Assembly: GCA_019279435.1 (NCBI GenBank)
Contig: JAAALK010000285.1
Location: 32,324,500-32,388,499, forward strand
DNA length: 64,000 bases
Direction: 5' to 3'
Origin: Zizania palustris
Lineage: Eukaryota > Streptophyta > Magnoliopsida > Poales > Poaceae
How positions within the stretch are numbered: position 1 is the first letter of the stretch; each line of letters starts with the position of its first letter. Position numbers and translations under genes: made by a program. Positions 35,659 through 45,886 of the stretch are shown one piece after another. Below the pieces are notes generated by a model. That model was not told the DNA's origin, ran no database searches, and saw only the letters and a list, made by a program, of their open reading frames with translations.

Positions 35659-38490
35659 ATGCCTCCTAAACGGAGCCTAGGCGCTTGTCCCCTCCGGAGG
35701 TCTTCTCGGTCCTCTGGATTGAGATCCTCGAATACTATCGAGGTTGGAGGTCCTTCTATAGTTCCTCCACCTCAGACTCCTAAAATGAATAATCTTCCTC
35801 GAACATATGAAGCCCCTCTAGGGACTCTTGTAGAACCGAAAGTAGCGACCAGAGGGGGGGTGAATGGGCGCCTAAAAATTTCTTGCTAAACTATGATCTA
35901 ATCCCAACACCCAAACGAACTTAACCAGACAAATAATATTAAAAAAGCAAATTATTGGAATTAAAGTTGTCTAGCCTAAAAAATGACCGGTGTCTTAATT
36001 GAAAAGATATTAAAAATAAAACACCTAGATAAAGTACGGAATATTTATATTTCAGTCTAGAAATAAAATACTAATCAAATGAATAAACCATGGATCATTA
36101 AAAATTAATTCAGTAATAAACCTAAAATATTGCACGTAAATCTAGAATAAAAAATATTACTGCGACTAATAATATTTTTCTGTTTATACGAACTGATTAA
36201 ATAATATTGAAATAAAAATATACGAGTACTAAAATATTTAGGAAGATTAAATTACCACGAAATTTCTAAACAAGTTTTTGCTAATTAATTAATAGACGAT
36301 TATCTCTAAAAATGATCTACTAAAAAATAGGAGATTAGAAACTAACCTGCATGTTCATCGCCGTGCGCCGCAGAAAATCCAATTGCTGAAGTCGCCGCCA
36401 CCTGCGCTATGGGCCCGCTGCTTGCAGGTGCACGCCGGCCGAAACAAAGCCTATCGCTGGTGTGCGCTGGTATTTTTCCTTCAGATGAACACAAAGCAAG
36501 CAAAAGCCAAATTCTCCTCTAATTGCATGTGAAAGTTCTGGTATTCTCCATAGCTGTTCGGATAGAAATTTATGGTATCAAGCCTTCCTACAGCCTCGTC
36601 CGCCAAGCAAGAAAAACAAAACCACAGGCTAGCCCCTAGCGGCAGCGCTACTTTGTGCCCCCTCGGCCGTGTGGCACGCCGATGAACAATGGCGGAAGAA
36701 AATCAAAATCACAGATGAAAACAATTACAGCGGAGAAACAAAAAACAAGACTGTAGATTGATCTGAGGGCAAAGGAAAATAGTCATCTATCCCCAGGGGG
36801 ATAGGGGCCTATTTATAGGCAAATCCTAATACATTAAAAGACTAATTTACCCTCAGGTAAAATAAACTGACTCTAAAATAAATTCCGAAAATTACTAAAA
36901 AAATATTAAAAAATCACCTGACTCAAATAAAAATATTCTAAACATAAAAACTAAATATTAATATCCTAAAAACGAATTAATCATAGATTGTCAGTTTTGC
37001 GCCGAAACTGACAAAGCGTCCATCGTCTTCGCACCGGGTACCCGGATTGGACCGACCCAACCCCGCAGCTTCCTCAGCCCAGCAATCGCTCGCCGCCCGT
37101 GTACCTTAGTCAAACCCAGTCAACAGACCTGTGGATCATCTACCGCTCCTAGCCATGTACCTGGATTGGGCCAGCTCGACTCCGCGGCTGCTCTGCCCGG
37201 CTGTCGCTCATTGCCCGTGTACTTGAGTCACATGCGCCTCAGACTCGGCAGGTCTTCATCTCTCCATTCCTTTGACTTCTGTTGATAATCACTCATGACA
37301 TCTGGAATATCAAAACCATATTCTTTAACATGGTTTCTCAACTCTGTCTATGCTTCGAACCGACGGAGCCCCTCCTGTGGCTCCGGTTGTGCTATGAACT
37401 GACTTGTTAGTTCTCAAGACCCGGAAGTCCCCTCTGGAAGAAATGAAGATCATTTTGATGATGTGGCAACTCAGATGGCCCATCTTCAGGCCAAAGTGGT
37501 GAGGTGGAGGCAGGAAGCCGCAGAAAGGCTTCGTCCCTAAGCTATTCCTATCATTCCGTAGGTGCCCCAAGATGATGACCTCAAAACTTATCCCGAAGCC
37601 CATAAGATTCTAAGAAGCACTAAGAGTGCTTCTTTTGATAATGAGTCTCCACTGCATCCTGACTTGCAAAAGGTGTGATTCGACCCAAAGTTTCTCGTTC
37701 ATATGATTTAGAAATCGAAGCCAGCGGAGGGGTTCGAGATACAATGGTAAATGCTTCCCCCTTGTGCATTGGTTCTGGTCTTTGAAACTAGGATCAATTA
37801 TGTCTTGGGAACAGCTAAGGAAAAAGTTCATAAGAACCTTCCAAAGTACATTTGTACCCCCTATGTCTACTGGAAGACTTTTTCAGGTGAAGCAGCAACC
37901 TGGAGAAACTTTGAGGCAGTTTTTTAAGCGCTTCGCTCATAAGAAGTCGTAAATAAGAGGGTTGTCTGCATCATCTGTGGTTGATGTGGCTCGGGAAGGA
38001 GTCACCAATGCAAGTATCCTCGACAAGCTTCACCGGATGCATATATCCTCAGTAGCGCAATTAATGGCTTATTTTGAGGAATATGCTAGGTCGGAGGAAG
38101 GATGGCTCCGAAGGACGGCTTCGTCTTTGCCAATCATCCAAGATGTTAAACTTGAAGTGAAAACTTCAACTCCTTCACAAGGGCACCACTTTGACAATCA
38201 GCATGATAGACAAAGAGGGCAGAAACATCCTCGCTCCGATGTCTTGAACATTGCTCCCCTTCGCAAAAATTTTTCCCCAAGAATTCACAAGCTTCGGGAA
38301 GCAAGGTTAGCGGCTGGAGGCCGATAGGGAAGCTGGTTGGCAAGGGCCAGGCCTTCTTCTATTGTGTCCACGGTGAGAACCGAAGCCATGCAACCGATGC
38401 ATGTAAGTCTATACTAGCCCTAAGGAGCGAGTACCTCAAAAGGAGCTCTGGTCGAGGCACTACTGACCGAGCCCCTCCCGAGGCATGTCT
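35659..38490 (+). pseudogene. gag: gypsy gag, element H (interrupted)
   Basis: ATG 35659 opens MPPKRSLGACPLRRSSRS, followed by a Pro-rich segment up to the solo LTR (35829-37340). After it, frames are broken until the capsid block at about 37795 (SWEQLRKKFIRTFQSTFVPP, then GRLFQVKQQPGETLRQFF), which is the Retrotrans_gag pattern. A stop follows at 37950, then SSVVDVAREGVTNASILDKL and EEYARSEEGWLRR. A knuckle of type CxxC..H..C is suggested by the FYCVHGENRSHATDAC-like reading at about 38355-38405, one frame off. Dead gene. Confidence 0.78.
35824..37345 (-). mobile_element. D-type copia solo LTR (1512 bp) with ACTCT duplication
   Basis: The LTR is 35829-37340, TGTAGAACCGAAAG...TGGTTTCTCA, and matches the 5' LTR of D (3408-5085) with a few deletions. 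Perfect 5-bp duplications ACTCT flank it at 35824-35828 and 37341-37345. No internal region. It interrupts gag of H, so it is the most deeply nested insertion in the window. Confidence 0.92.
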
Positions 38491-38960
38491 GGCCCTAGTG
38501 CAGATCATTGGACATGTAGACAGCTTCAAAGCCACAAGACAGCCTTCGGTGGCCAGTGTTATGCCACCTCCGAAGCAAGAAGATACTCAAGACCGAGGCA
38601 AAAGAGTGGTTCTTCCCATCTCCGGAGGAGGAACCCTGGGCAGCATGTCAAAAAGGCAACATAGGGAGTATGTTCGTGAAGTAGGGCATATCGGGACCTC
38701 CTCGTCGGCAGCCGAAATGCCCGAGTGGTCCCATGTGCCTATATCTTTCTCCGTAGCTGATGTAGTGGGTATAAAATTTCCTCATGCAGACCCCCTTGTT
38801 ATCATTGTTGATATTGCAGTAATGGAAGTTCAGAGAGTATTGGTTGATGGCGGAAGCTCTACAGATATTATCTTTGTTTAGGCCTTCGACCAAGTTTGCA
38901 TCCCGCGGAAACATCTCCTCCCAGAAGCTCGTCCACTTCAAGGCTTCGCAGAACCTCCTC
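38491..38960 (+). pseudogene. pol: gypsy protease N-terminal part, element H
   Basis: Open from 38498: a linker with SMSKRQHREYVREVGHIG and WSHVPISFSVADVVGIKFP, then the protease motif RVLVDGGSSTDIIFV at about 38835, followed by a TAG at 38879. The equivalent of QAFDQ is thus broken at its Gln (CAG to TAG). Homology with G continues to GFAEPP, then stops at the deletion junction. Confidence 0.8.
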
Positions 38961-39387
38961 AGAGTTTGTTTCAAACTACGGTCGTATAGCATCAAACATC
39001 TCATCCATCCTATCGTCAGTCGTGCTATCATCTTCTTCCACTACTAATACCGTTTTTCACGAAACATCTCGCTATGGTGAACCCAAACTTCATAACCTGG
39101 CAAGAAACCATATTTACAAATGTGCAGTGACAATGTTCTCTTGTCTTGCCAACGAGAATTTCTGCACTTCATGCAAGGTCAACAAACTTCTTAGTGTTGA
39201 TTACCCACTCCTTCGCGTGAGCTCCACTTTTGTTGTAACCACTATGCATCCATCGTCGGTCCTCGGCCATTTTAGAGGAAAAACATTCATTCAATCGAGA
39301 ATGCATCATAAGTACTAGACGTTTATACATAGCATGACAATTTGTCTATTGGAAAAGATATGTCCTAAACCCACCAAAGGGTGACCG

Positions 39388-39553
39388 ACAGAGCGTGGTA
39401 TTTATGATGAGCCATGAGTCCGAACGAAATTTCATTAGCACAACCCCGTTGTTCTCCAATTGCATGCCTGATAATGGTGCAATGGAGAACAACAAAGTTA
39501 TGACACTGAAATCTCATTTGGAATCATGATTCATCATAAATACCATGCTCTGT
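39388..39553. repeat. long imperfect inverted repeat (foldback, MITE-like)
   Basis: Arms 39388-39464 and 39477-39553 pair over about 77 bp with roughly 80 percent match. They start ACAGAGCGTGGTATTTATGA and, reversed, ACAGAGCATGGTATTTATGA, with a loop of about 12 bases. It lies upstream of the TNP2 start codon. It may be a small foldback element or a hairpin belonging to the transposon leader. Element A is inserted at its right edge. Confidence 0.8.
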
Positions 39554-39556
39554 TGC

Positions 39557-41538
39557 TGTTGGACCGGAAACGGCGACCAGAGGGGGGGGGTGAATGGGAG
39601 CTTTTAAAATTTTGGGCTCAAAACTAGCCTTTGGTTTCAGTTCTGTCTTCTGCGGAACAGGCTTCGAACACAACCTTCGAAGGTCTGGTTCGGAGGTACT
39701 TCGACAGCTCCGAACACAGGCTTCGCAGGAGCAAAAGTTCGAAGCAAAGAATACTTCGCTCCACTCACTACCCTCGAAAATCTACTCTGCTAAGTCAGTG
39801 CAGGCTCCGCACATAGGGTGCTTCGAGTAGGCTTCGCACTTCACCCTTCGCAAGAGTGGACAGCCCTCTGAGGACTTCGACCAAAGTACTCGGCAGCAGC
39901 AACTGGTGCTGTGCTTCGTACACGAAGGTCTACACGCACACAAACAGACTTCGCTAAGGGCTTCGCTAGTAATCTGTGAGGTCTGGCCTCAAGTTACACA
40001 GAGCGACAGCACGCTGAAAAACACACTTCGCACAGGAACAACCTTCGCCTAGACAGGCTTCGGTTCACTATAACTAGCGAGGTATGTAATGCGAGCTCAA
40101 GCAAAAAGCACAAAGAAGCAGGGCTTCGCCGCTTGAACAAGGAACACAAATATAATGAACTCTGGATGAATACAGCAAGGTATGTGGCTACAGGAGCTCA
40201 ACAGTAAATGCTCAAAGTGTTAAATGTTACCTACCGAGCCCCCATATTTATAGCCCACAGTTCACCCAAATGAAGTGACTACTTTACCCCTACGGTTTAC
40301 ATTGATTTTGTCTCTATAGAACTAAGGGGTACAAAAGGTAGTCCAATTATTCTGGAGGCTTCTCTATCAGCTTTGCAGAGGGGACAGTGTCAGCCTTTTA
40401 CAGAACAGACAGTGTCAGCCTTTGTAGTATTTGACCTTCTGGAATCCTCCCTTCGCACGCGAGGGTGCGGTAGCTTCGGCGAGAAGCCTTGAGCCTGGTG
40501 GCCTTCGCTTCGCCGGAGATGGCCTTCGATACAGTGACGGTTTTGAGCCGAAGCCGTCAAAGCTCCTTGGGCCTTCGCACCAACACCTCCGGAGTGGACC
40601 ACCATGGTTTCGCAGCTTCACTCAGCTCGAACTCCGTCAGTCCGTGTACCGAAGCCATGCAGGCCGAAGTACCTCAAGTCAACCTCGCTCCGGAGCTAGC
40701 CTCGCTCCGAAGCCTTCCACACTCCGAAGCCCCACCTTCGGAGTACCACCCTTCGAAGTCCCTCCTTCGTCCAAGGCCTCTGCATGAAGCATTCCATGAG
40801 CACTTCGTCGCAGTGTCTCTCCCCGAGCACACTCCTCGACGAGCCTCACCCGGACCATGCCTTCGATGCGCCTTGACTTCTGAGACCTTCGTCGGTTACC
40901 TTCGAGTGTCTCCCTCCGGAGCACACTTCGAACCCTTGCCTCCGCAGAGGACTTGATCCATCCAACTCCGAAGTCACTCCTTCCGGAGTACCTTCGAAGT
41001 GCCTCACCTCCGAGGACTTTGTCTCGGAGTACCTTCAGCCGGAACCACGATCCGCACTCTCTGCCTTCACCTGGCGCACCTCGACCCGAGGACCGACCCG
41101 GACCACCTTCGCAGCCACCATGACGGAGCTCCCCGCTCCCCTGGCATCAGGCCTCCCGCTTGACCCAGGTTCACCTGCTACAAACCTTGTCTGTTGCCTC
41201 CGAAGTCCCTGCGCACCACAGACAAGCAGACAAGCGTATCCAATACTCCGGAGACCTCTCCGGGTTAGCAACCTCCGGCACACACTCCGGTGTACCGCCC
41301 AAAGTACCGAACCCTTCGGTACGAACCCAATCATCGCGTAATGTCGGACCCCTCCGACGAGCACACTCCGCTGCACAGCTGCAGCAAGCAAACACCGAAC
41401 ATCCTTCGGTAAAACCACCTCCAAACACCCTTCGGAGGTACAAACCACCGAAACCCCTCCGGAGGTACCCTTCGAACAGAGGGTAAAAAGCCTGTCAATC
41501 ACTCATCACAAACATTGAAACCAACCCTTGGTTTCTCA
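39557..41538 (-). repeat. 3' LTR of element A (1982 bp)
   Basis: TGTTGGACCGGAAACGGCGA...CTTGGTTTCTCA on the plus strand. Packed with CTTCG, CGAAG and CTCCGGAG words, especially 40430-41470. TATA-like CTATAAATAT (minus strand) at 40244-40253. Pairs with the 5' LTR 48411-50394. Confidence 0.95.
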
Positions 41539-42718
41539 ATCTCCCCCTTGATGAGTGCATTGACAACCAAATCCAAGTTCAAGAAAATGTAAAAATATTT
41601 CAGCACACAAGTGACCATAAAAACTCAGAAAAGAGCCAAATCATGTCACTTGACTAGAAGAATTTTCCTCCCCCTTTCTCACAAGAGTAAAAAGCCCCTT
41701 CGGCAATAAAAACTGCCCCTGAGTTAAATTTTCCCTTTGGCAACAAAGAATCTTTTCCCCCTTTTTGTCAAGTTTTCTCCCCCTTTGGAAATTATACCCC
41801 TTGCAGCAGAGAACGAGGAATTTCTCCCCCTTTGGCAATGCAAGCATCAAGGAGCATGTAAAAGATGCAAAGCTTCGAAATGAGCAGAATTGCAAAGACA
41901 TATGAAGCAAAAATATGCCAACAATAACACCAATGATCATGGGCTCAGCTCAAATTAATATTCTCTAAAAACATGATGAAGCATGTAATTTGATCATTTT
42001 TGAAATAAAAGCATCACCACTTAGTCAAGGAAACTAGACAAGTAAAAGCAAGGACTGCGCAAAGCTAGTCAATGTCTACTTCAGACAGACAAGTCCAGTT
42101 CAAATGGAGCATGAAAAGCAAACTTGATAATCAATGAATTTTCGTTGTTCTTTTGTGAGTGTCAGGGGTTATTTGTTTGTCCACCTTATGCTTTCCAATT
42201 CGGCCAAGCCTAGGCATGAGAGCCATAAGAAGCTTAAGGCATAGATTTTGGCATACACTACGCTATTCCAGTTCAGACCAATGTGCAATGGTAAGCAGTC
42301 TAGAATAGGGTAGTGCGACAAACAAACCCACCTGGATCTTTTAACTTAAAGCGTGCAAATCATGGAATTTTTGATTTTAATCAAGTGAACCAATTGTTTG
42401 GTACTTTATGAATATCCATGAAAATTGAGAACAATTTTTCAAGTTGCAATTTTTAGCATTCAAAGAATTGTGTCTTGCTATCAAGTAGATAAAAGATAGC
42501 TAAAGCAGTCCTGCCTAAACATGCTAGATTCAAGACTAAGCAGTGAGCACGATTTGATTTTGAAAATAAAACACCATGCACATGAATGTTCCAGATGAAT
42601 TAACAAGAGCTGAGCTGACATGATTTCATGAATTATAAGCAGGCATATAAGTGCAAAATATGTAAATGCAATTTCAACACAATTAGACAAAGGCACATCC
42701 ATCTAAAACAGCTCCCCC
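41539..42718 (-). other. 3' non-coding region and polypurine tracts of element A
   Basis: About 1.2 kb between the pol stop and the 3' LTR. The polypurine tract proper reads AAGGGGGAGAT on the minus strand at 41539-41549. Further tracts of the type AAAGGGGGAGAAA occur about every 60-90 bp at roughly 41665, 41755, 41778 and 41830. A two-part inverted repeat lies at about 42164-42334. There is no envelope-like open frame, unlike SIRE1. Confidence 0.75.
42256..42315 (-). ncRNA. conserved hairpin in the 3' region of A (element RNA structure)
   Basis: CACTACGCTATTCCAG (42256-42271) pairs with CTAGAATAGGGTAGTG (42300-42315), enclosed by a second pair, TTTGTTTGTC (about 42172-42181) with GACAAACAAAC (about 42317-42327). 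The same arrangement occurs in B at 57620-57679. Presumed RNA structure, not an independent gene. Confidence 0.45.
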
Positions 42719-45700
42719 TCACAAAATGCCGTAAGGGTGACAAATGCCAAGTTCCCCACGCAAGTAGGAAAATCGAGAAGCATCGAGGGGTTTTGTAAAA
42801 ATGTCGGCAAGCTGGTGTTGGGTATAAACATATTGAAGTTCAATATCACCCTTCTCATTGTGATCTCTGAGAAAATGATACCGCACATCAATGTGTTTGG
42901 TTCTGGAATGCTGAACCGGGTTGTTTGCAATACAAATAGCGCTAGTGTTATCACAGAAAAGTGGAACACTCTTATAATCTAACCCGAAATCCTGCAAAGT
43001 GGAAACCATCCACAAAATCTGAGAGCAACAGCTAGCTGCAGCAACATATTCGGCCTCAGCCGTCGATTGTGCAACACTAGACTGTTTGTGGGAAGACCAG
43101 CAAACCAGTGAAGTACCCAGAAAATGACAAGTACCAGAGGTACTCTTCCTATCAATTCTACACCCAGCAAAATCCGCGTCGGAATAACCTCGAAGACATA
43201 AAGATGAAGACGCTGAATACCATATGACAAATTCAAGGGTGTGTTTGAGATACCTTAAGATGCACTTAACCGCTTGGCGGTGCGAAGCTTGTGGTGAAGC
43301 CTGAAAACGAGCGCACAGACACACTGCGAAGTGTATGTCCGGCCTCGTGGCAGTCAAGTAGAGGAAGGAGCCGATCATGCTCCGGAACTCCTTCTGATCT
43401 ACGGCTTCTCCATCTTCGTCAGGATCCAATGCTACAGATGTAGCCATTGGAGTGGCGAGGGGCTTCGCATCGGACATGTCGAACTTCTTGAGCAGGTCCC
43501 TGGTGTACTTCGTCTGTTGGACGAAAGTACCTTGTTTGCTTTGCTTGATTTGCAAACCAAGGAAAAAGGTGAGTTCACCCATCATGGACATTTCAAACTC
43601 CCTGCTCATGGTATCTGCAAACTCGGCAACCAAAGCATGAGAAGAGCCACCAAAGATGATATCATCCACATAAATCTGAACTAGGAGGAAATCTTTGCCA
43701 TGCTTGAGAGTAAACAAAGTTTTATCAACAGAGCCCATCAAATACCCTCGCTCAAGCAGAAAAGACTTAAGTCTATCATACCAAGCCCGAGGGGCCTGCT
43801 TGAGTCCATAAAGAGCCTTATGAAGTTTAAGGACTTTATGTGGGTACTTGGGGTTTTCAAAACTAGGGGGTTGTTTTACATAAACATCTTCACCTATGAA
43901 GCCATTAAGAAAAGCACTTTTGACATCCATTTGATAGAGTTTGAATCCCCGGGATGTCGCAAAGGCAAGCAAAATCCTAATGGCCTCAAGACGAGCAACA
44001 GGTGCAAAAGTTTCAGTAAAATCAATCCCTTCTAGTTGAGAAAAGCCCTGAGCTACAAGTCTAGCCTTGTTTCTAACTATAGTCCCATCCTCCCCTTGTT
44101 TATTTTTGAAAATCCATTTTGTTCCAATGAAATGAACATTTGGTGGAGGATCAACTAAAGTCCAGACTTGGTTTCTCTCAAAATTTTCAAGCTCTTCATG
44201 CATGGCATTGATCCAACTAGAATCAGAAAGTGCATGACTAACATCTAAGGGCTCGAAAGAAGCAACAAAAGCGGAATCAATGAAATGAGCATGAGAACGT
44301 GTTACCCTTTGATCAAGCTCACCAATGATCAGCTCGGGAGGATGCATCCTTTGAACATGATGTGGAGCCTCGCGGTGGGATGCAGTCTCCCCCTCAACTT
44401 GTGCGTTGGAGTGGTCCAAGATGACCGATGTTGAGGTAGTCGCTTCGGGACCTCGTGCCGAAGTAGTTGAAGCGGGGTCAGCTTCGGGGGTAGACGTCGA
44501 GGGAAGTAGGGGTTCATCCTCGAATTCTCCGGGATCTTCTTCTTCAAATAAGGTCTGTTCCATGTCGTGTTCATTTGCCTGTTCAAAAGCAGAACTAACA
44601 GAGGGGGTTGATTCATCAAAAGTCACATCACATGACTCGATGACAGTGTTAGTTTCCAAGTTATAAACACGATAAGAATGACCATGAGTAGTATAGCCCA
44701 AAAAGATCCCGTCAGAAGATCGCGACTCAAATTTATCCAAGTTACCACGTTTTAGGATAAAGCAGCGACAGCCAAAAACTCGAAGATGAGTAACCTTAGG
44801 CTGTCTCCCAAGACGCAGCTCATAAGATGTTAAATTTAAAATTGAGCGCAAGAATATTCGGTTTGAGATGTAACAAGCAGTGTTCATGGCCTCAGCCCAG
44901 AATTTTCTAGGAGTCCTATGCTCATCCAGCATCGTCCTAGCCATCTCAACCAAAGTGCGGTTCTTCCTCTCAACAACACCGTTCTGTTGAGGAACCCGCA
45001 GAGCAGAGAATTGATGTTCTATGCCATGCTCCATGCAAAAGTCAACAAAGAGACTGTTTTTGAACTCGGTGCCATTATCACTTCGAATGAATTTCAATGC
45101 ACCTGGGAGTTCAGTGAAAAGTCTCAAAGCCAAGCTCCGAAAGTGTGAAAACACTTCATCCTTGCTGGCAAGAAAGAAGACCCAAGAGTAGCGTGAGAAA
45201 TCGTCGACAATAACTAATACATACCACTTGCCGCCTAAATAACTAACCCGAGAAAGACCTACAGTGTCCATGTGGAGAAGTTCTCCGGGTAGTTCAGTCA
45301 TCACTGTGGTGACTGGCGAATGCGAAGCGGCAATCATTTTACCATGTCGACAAGGAGCGCAAACTAAATTCTTCTCAAACTTGAGCTTGGGCAATCCTCG
45401 GATCAGACCTAGGGCGCTCAGACGAGCGAGCAACTCAAAGCTCATATGCCCTAGTCTCCTATGCCACTTCCAAAGCTCAGAAGTCGAATGTGCAACAAGA
45501 CAATGAGAAGAACCAGACGATTCTGAAAAATCAGCTCCAAAAACTCTCCCTACTCTAAAGATCTTACACACCACAACGCCATCAGTATTGAGCACTTGCG
45601 AAGTATCGCGATGAAATCGCACTTCGAAGCCCTCATCAAGCAACTGAGATACAGACAGTAAATTGTATCCCAGGTTTTCAACCAAAGCAACATCTTTGAG

Positions 45701-45886
45701 AGTGAAATTCGAGTTAATTCTTACCACACCTTTACCTTTCACTCTACTCCTTCTATTGTTTCCGAAGGTGAAATGTTCCCTTTGCTTGGTTGTGGTGAGG
45801 CTGGAGAACCAAGCTGCATCTCCGGTCATGTGGCGTGAACAACCGGAGTCCATGATCCACGTGCCCTCCAAGCCTCGATCTGTCGC
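42719..45886 (-). CDS. pol: copia Pol polyprotein, element A
   Basis: About 1055 residues, open from the codon after the gag UAG to a stop at 42719. Domains: aspartic protease with DSGCSRHMTGD at the start; GAG pre-integrase with HRRLGH and CAPCRHGK; integrase core with DDFSRYSWVFF, SDNGTEF and NGVVERKNRT; reverse transcriptase with FAPVARLEAIR, QMDVKSAFLNG, LKQAPRAWYDRL and active site YVDDIIFGG; RNase H with RPDIHFAVC, GYSDADFAG, STAEAEYVA and LFCDNTSAI. The order protease-integrase-RT-RNase H defines Ty1/copia. There is no ATG before the protease motif, so expression should depend on reading through the gag stop. All catalytic motifs look intact. Confidence 0.93.
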   Translation of the reverse strand, partial: ATDRGLEGTWIMDSGCSRHMTGDAAWFSSLTTTKQREHFTFGNNRRSRVKGKGVVRINSNFTLKDVALVENLGYNLLSVSQLLDEGFEVRFHRDTSQVLNTDGVVVCKIFRVGRVFGADFSESSGSSHCLVAHSTSELWKWHRRLGHMSFELLARLSALGLIRGLPKLKFEKNLVCAPCRHGKMIAASHSPVTTVMTELPGELLHMDTVGLSRVSYLGGKWYVLVIVDDFSRYSWVFFLASKDEVFSHFRSLALRLFTELPGALKFIRSDNGTEFKNSLFVDFCMEHGIEHQFSALRVPQQNGVVERKNRTLVEMARTMLDEHRTPRKFWAEAMNTACYISNRIFLRSILNLTSYELRLGRQPKVTHLRVFGCRCFILKRGNLDKFESRSSDGIFLGYTTHGHSYRVYNLETNTVIESCDVTFDESTPSVSSAFEQANEHDMEQTLFEEEDPGEFEDEPLLPSTSTPEADPASTTSARGPEATTSTSVILDHSNAQVEGETASHREAPHHVQRMHPPELIIGELDQRVTRSHAHFIDSAFVASFEPLDVSHALSDSSWINAMHEELENFERNQVWTLVDPPPNVHFIGTKWIFKNKQGEDGTIVRNKARLVAQGFSQLEGIDFTETFAPVARLEAIRILLAFATSRGFKLYQMDVKSAFLNGFIGEDVYVKQPPSFENPKYPHKVLKLHKALYGLKQAPRAWYDRLKSFLLERGYLMGSVDKTLFTLKHGKDFLLVQIYVDDIIFGGSSHALVAEFADTMSREFEMSMMGELTFFLGLQIKQSKQGTFVQQTKYTRDLLKKFDMSDAKPLATPMATSVALDPDEDGEAVDQKEFRSMIGSFLYLTATRPDIHFAVCLCARFQASPQASHRQAVKCILRYLKHTLEFVIWYSASSSLCLRGYSDADFAGCRIDRKSTSGTCHFLGTSLVCWSSHKQSSVAQSTAEAEYVAAASCCSQILWMVSTLQDFGLDYKSVPLFCDNTSAICIANNPVQHSRTKHIDVRYHFLRDHNEKGDIELQYVYTQHQLADIFTKPLDASRFSYLRGELGICHPYGIL

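Larger units (their letters stand above)
35070..38960 (+). mobile_element. Ty3/gypsy (Tat lineage) retrotransposon H, 3'-truncated
   Basis: 5' LTR, primer site, gag and the start of protease, in plus orientation, inside TNP2. The sequence changes from protease (RPLQGFAEPP) to TNP2 coding at about 38960 without a 3' LTR, so its right part was deleted. It contains a D-type solo LTR. Same family as G. Confidence 0.82.
32685..39270 (-). pseudogene. TNP2-type transposase gene of the CACTA element
   Basis: Cuts and joins the transposon ends in the nucleus. Minus strand from ATG 39270: transposase-associated domain (RRWMHSGYNKSGAHAKEW, about 39255; KYGFLPGYEVWVHHSEMF in shifted frames). Then element H interrupts. 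It resumes at 35069 (LMNLISDVLPMNHKMPK), the transposase core (PLTPRVKRLFLSKKT; MVHPSNGKAWKALDDFD; SYSCWSVFAIPYNLPPSFC; DFMAYGIFPGWSCHGKL) to about 34190, DUF4218 (LCKLEKIFPPGFFNLMQHL, 33480), the YRWMYHI block and DUF4216-like MVGNKARVEGCIVEELKLKE (33343). The end is LDFDDS and a stop at 32685. Numerous stops and frameshifts. About 50-60 residues normally between the first two parts are absent. Confidence 0.85.

Noticed and set aside
39039..39060. CACTACTAATACC, which looks like a grass CACTA transposon terminus
   Set aside because: Read on the minus strand it lies inside TNP2 transposase-associated coding sequence, and no matching terminus or subterminal repeats are near it.
42719..42982. 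Envelope-like gene after pol in A or B, as in SIRE1
   Set aside because: After the pol stop there are only short frames in a 1.2-kb non-coding region with polypurine tracts; no transmembrane or coiled-coil protein is encoded.
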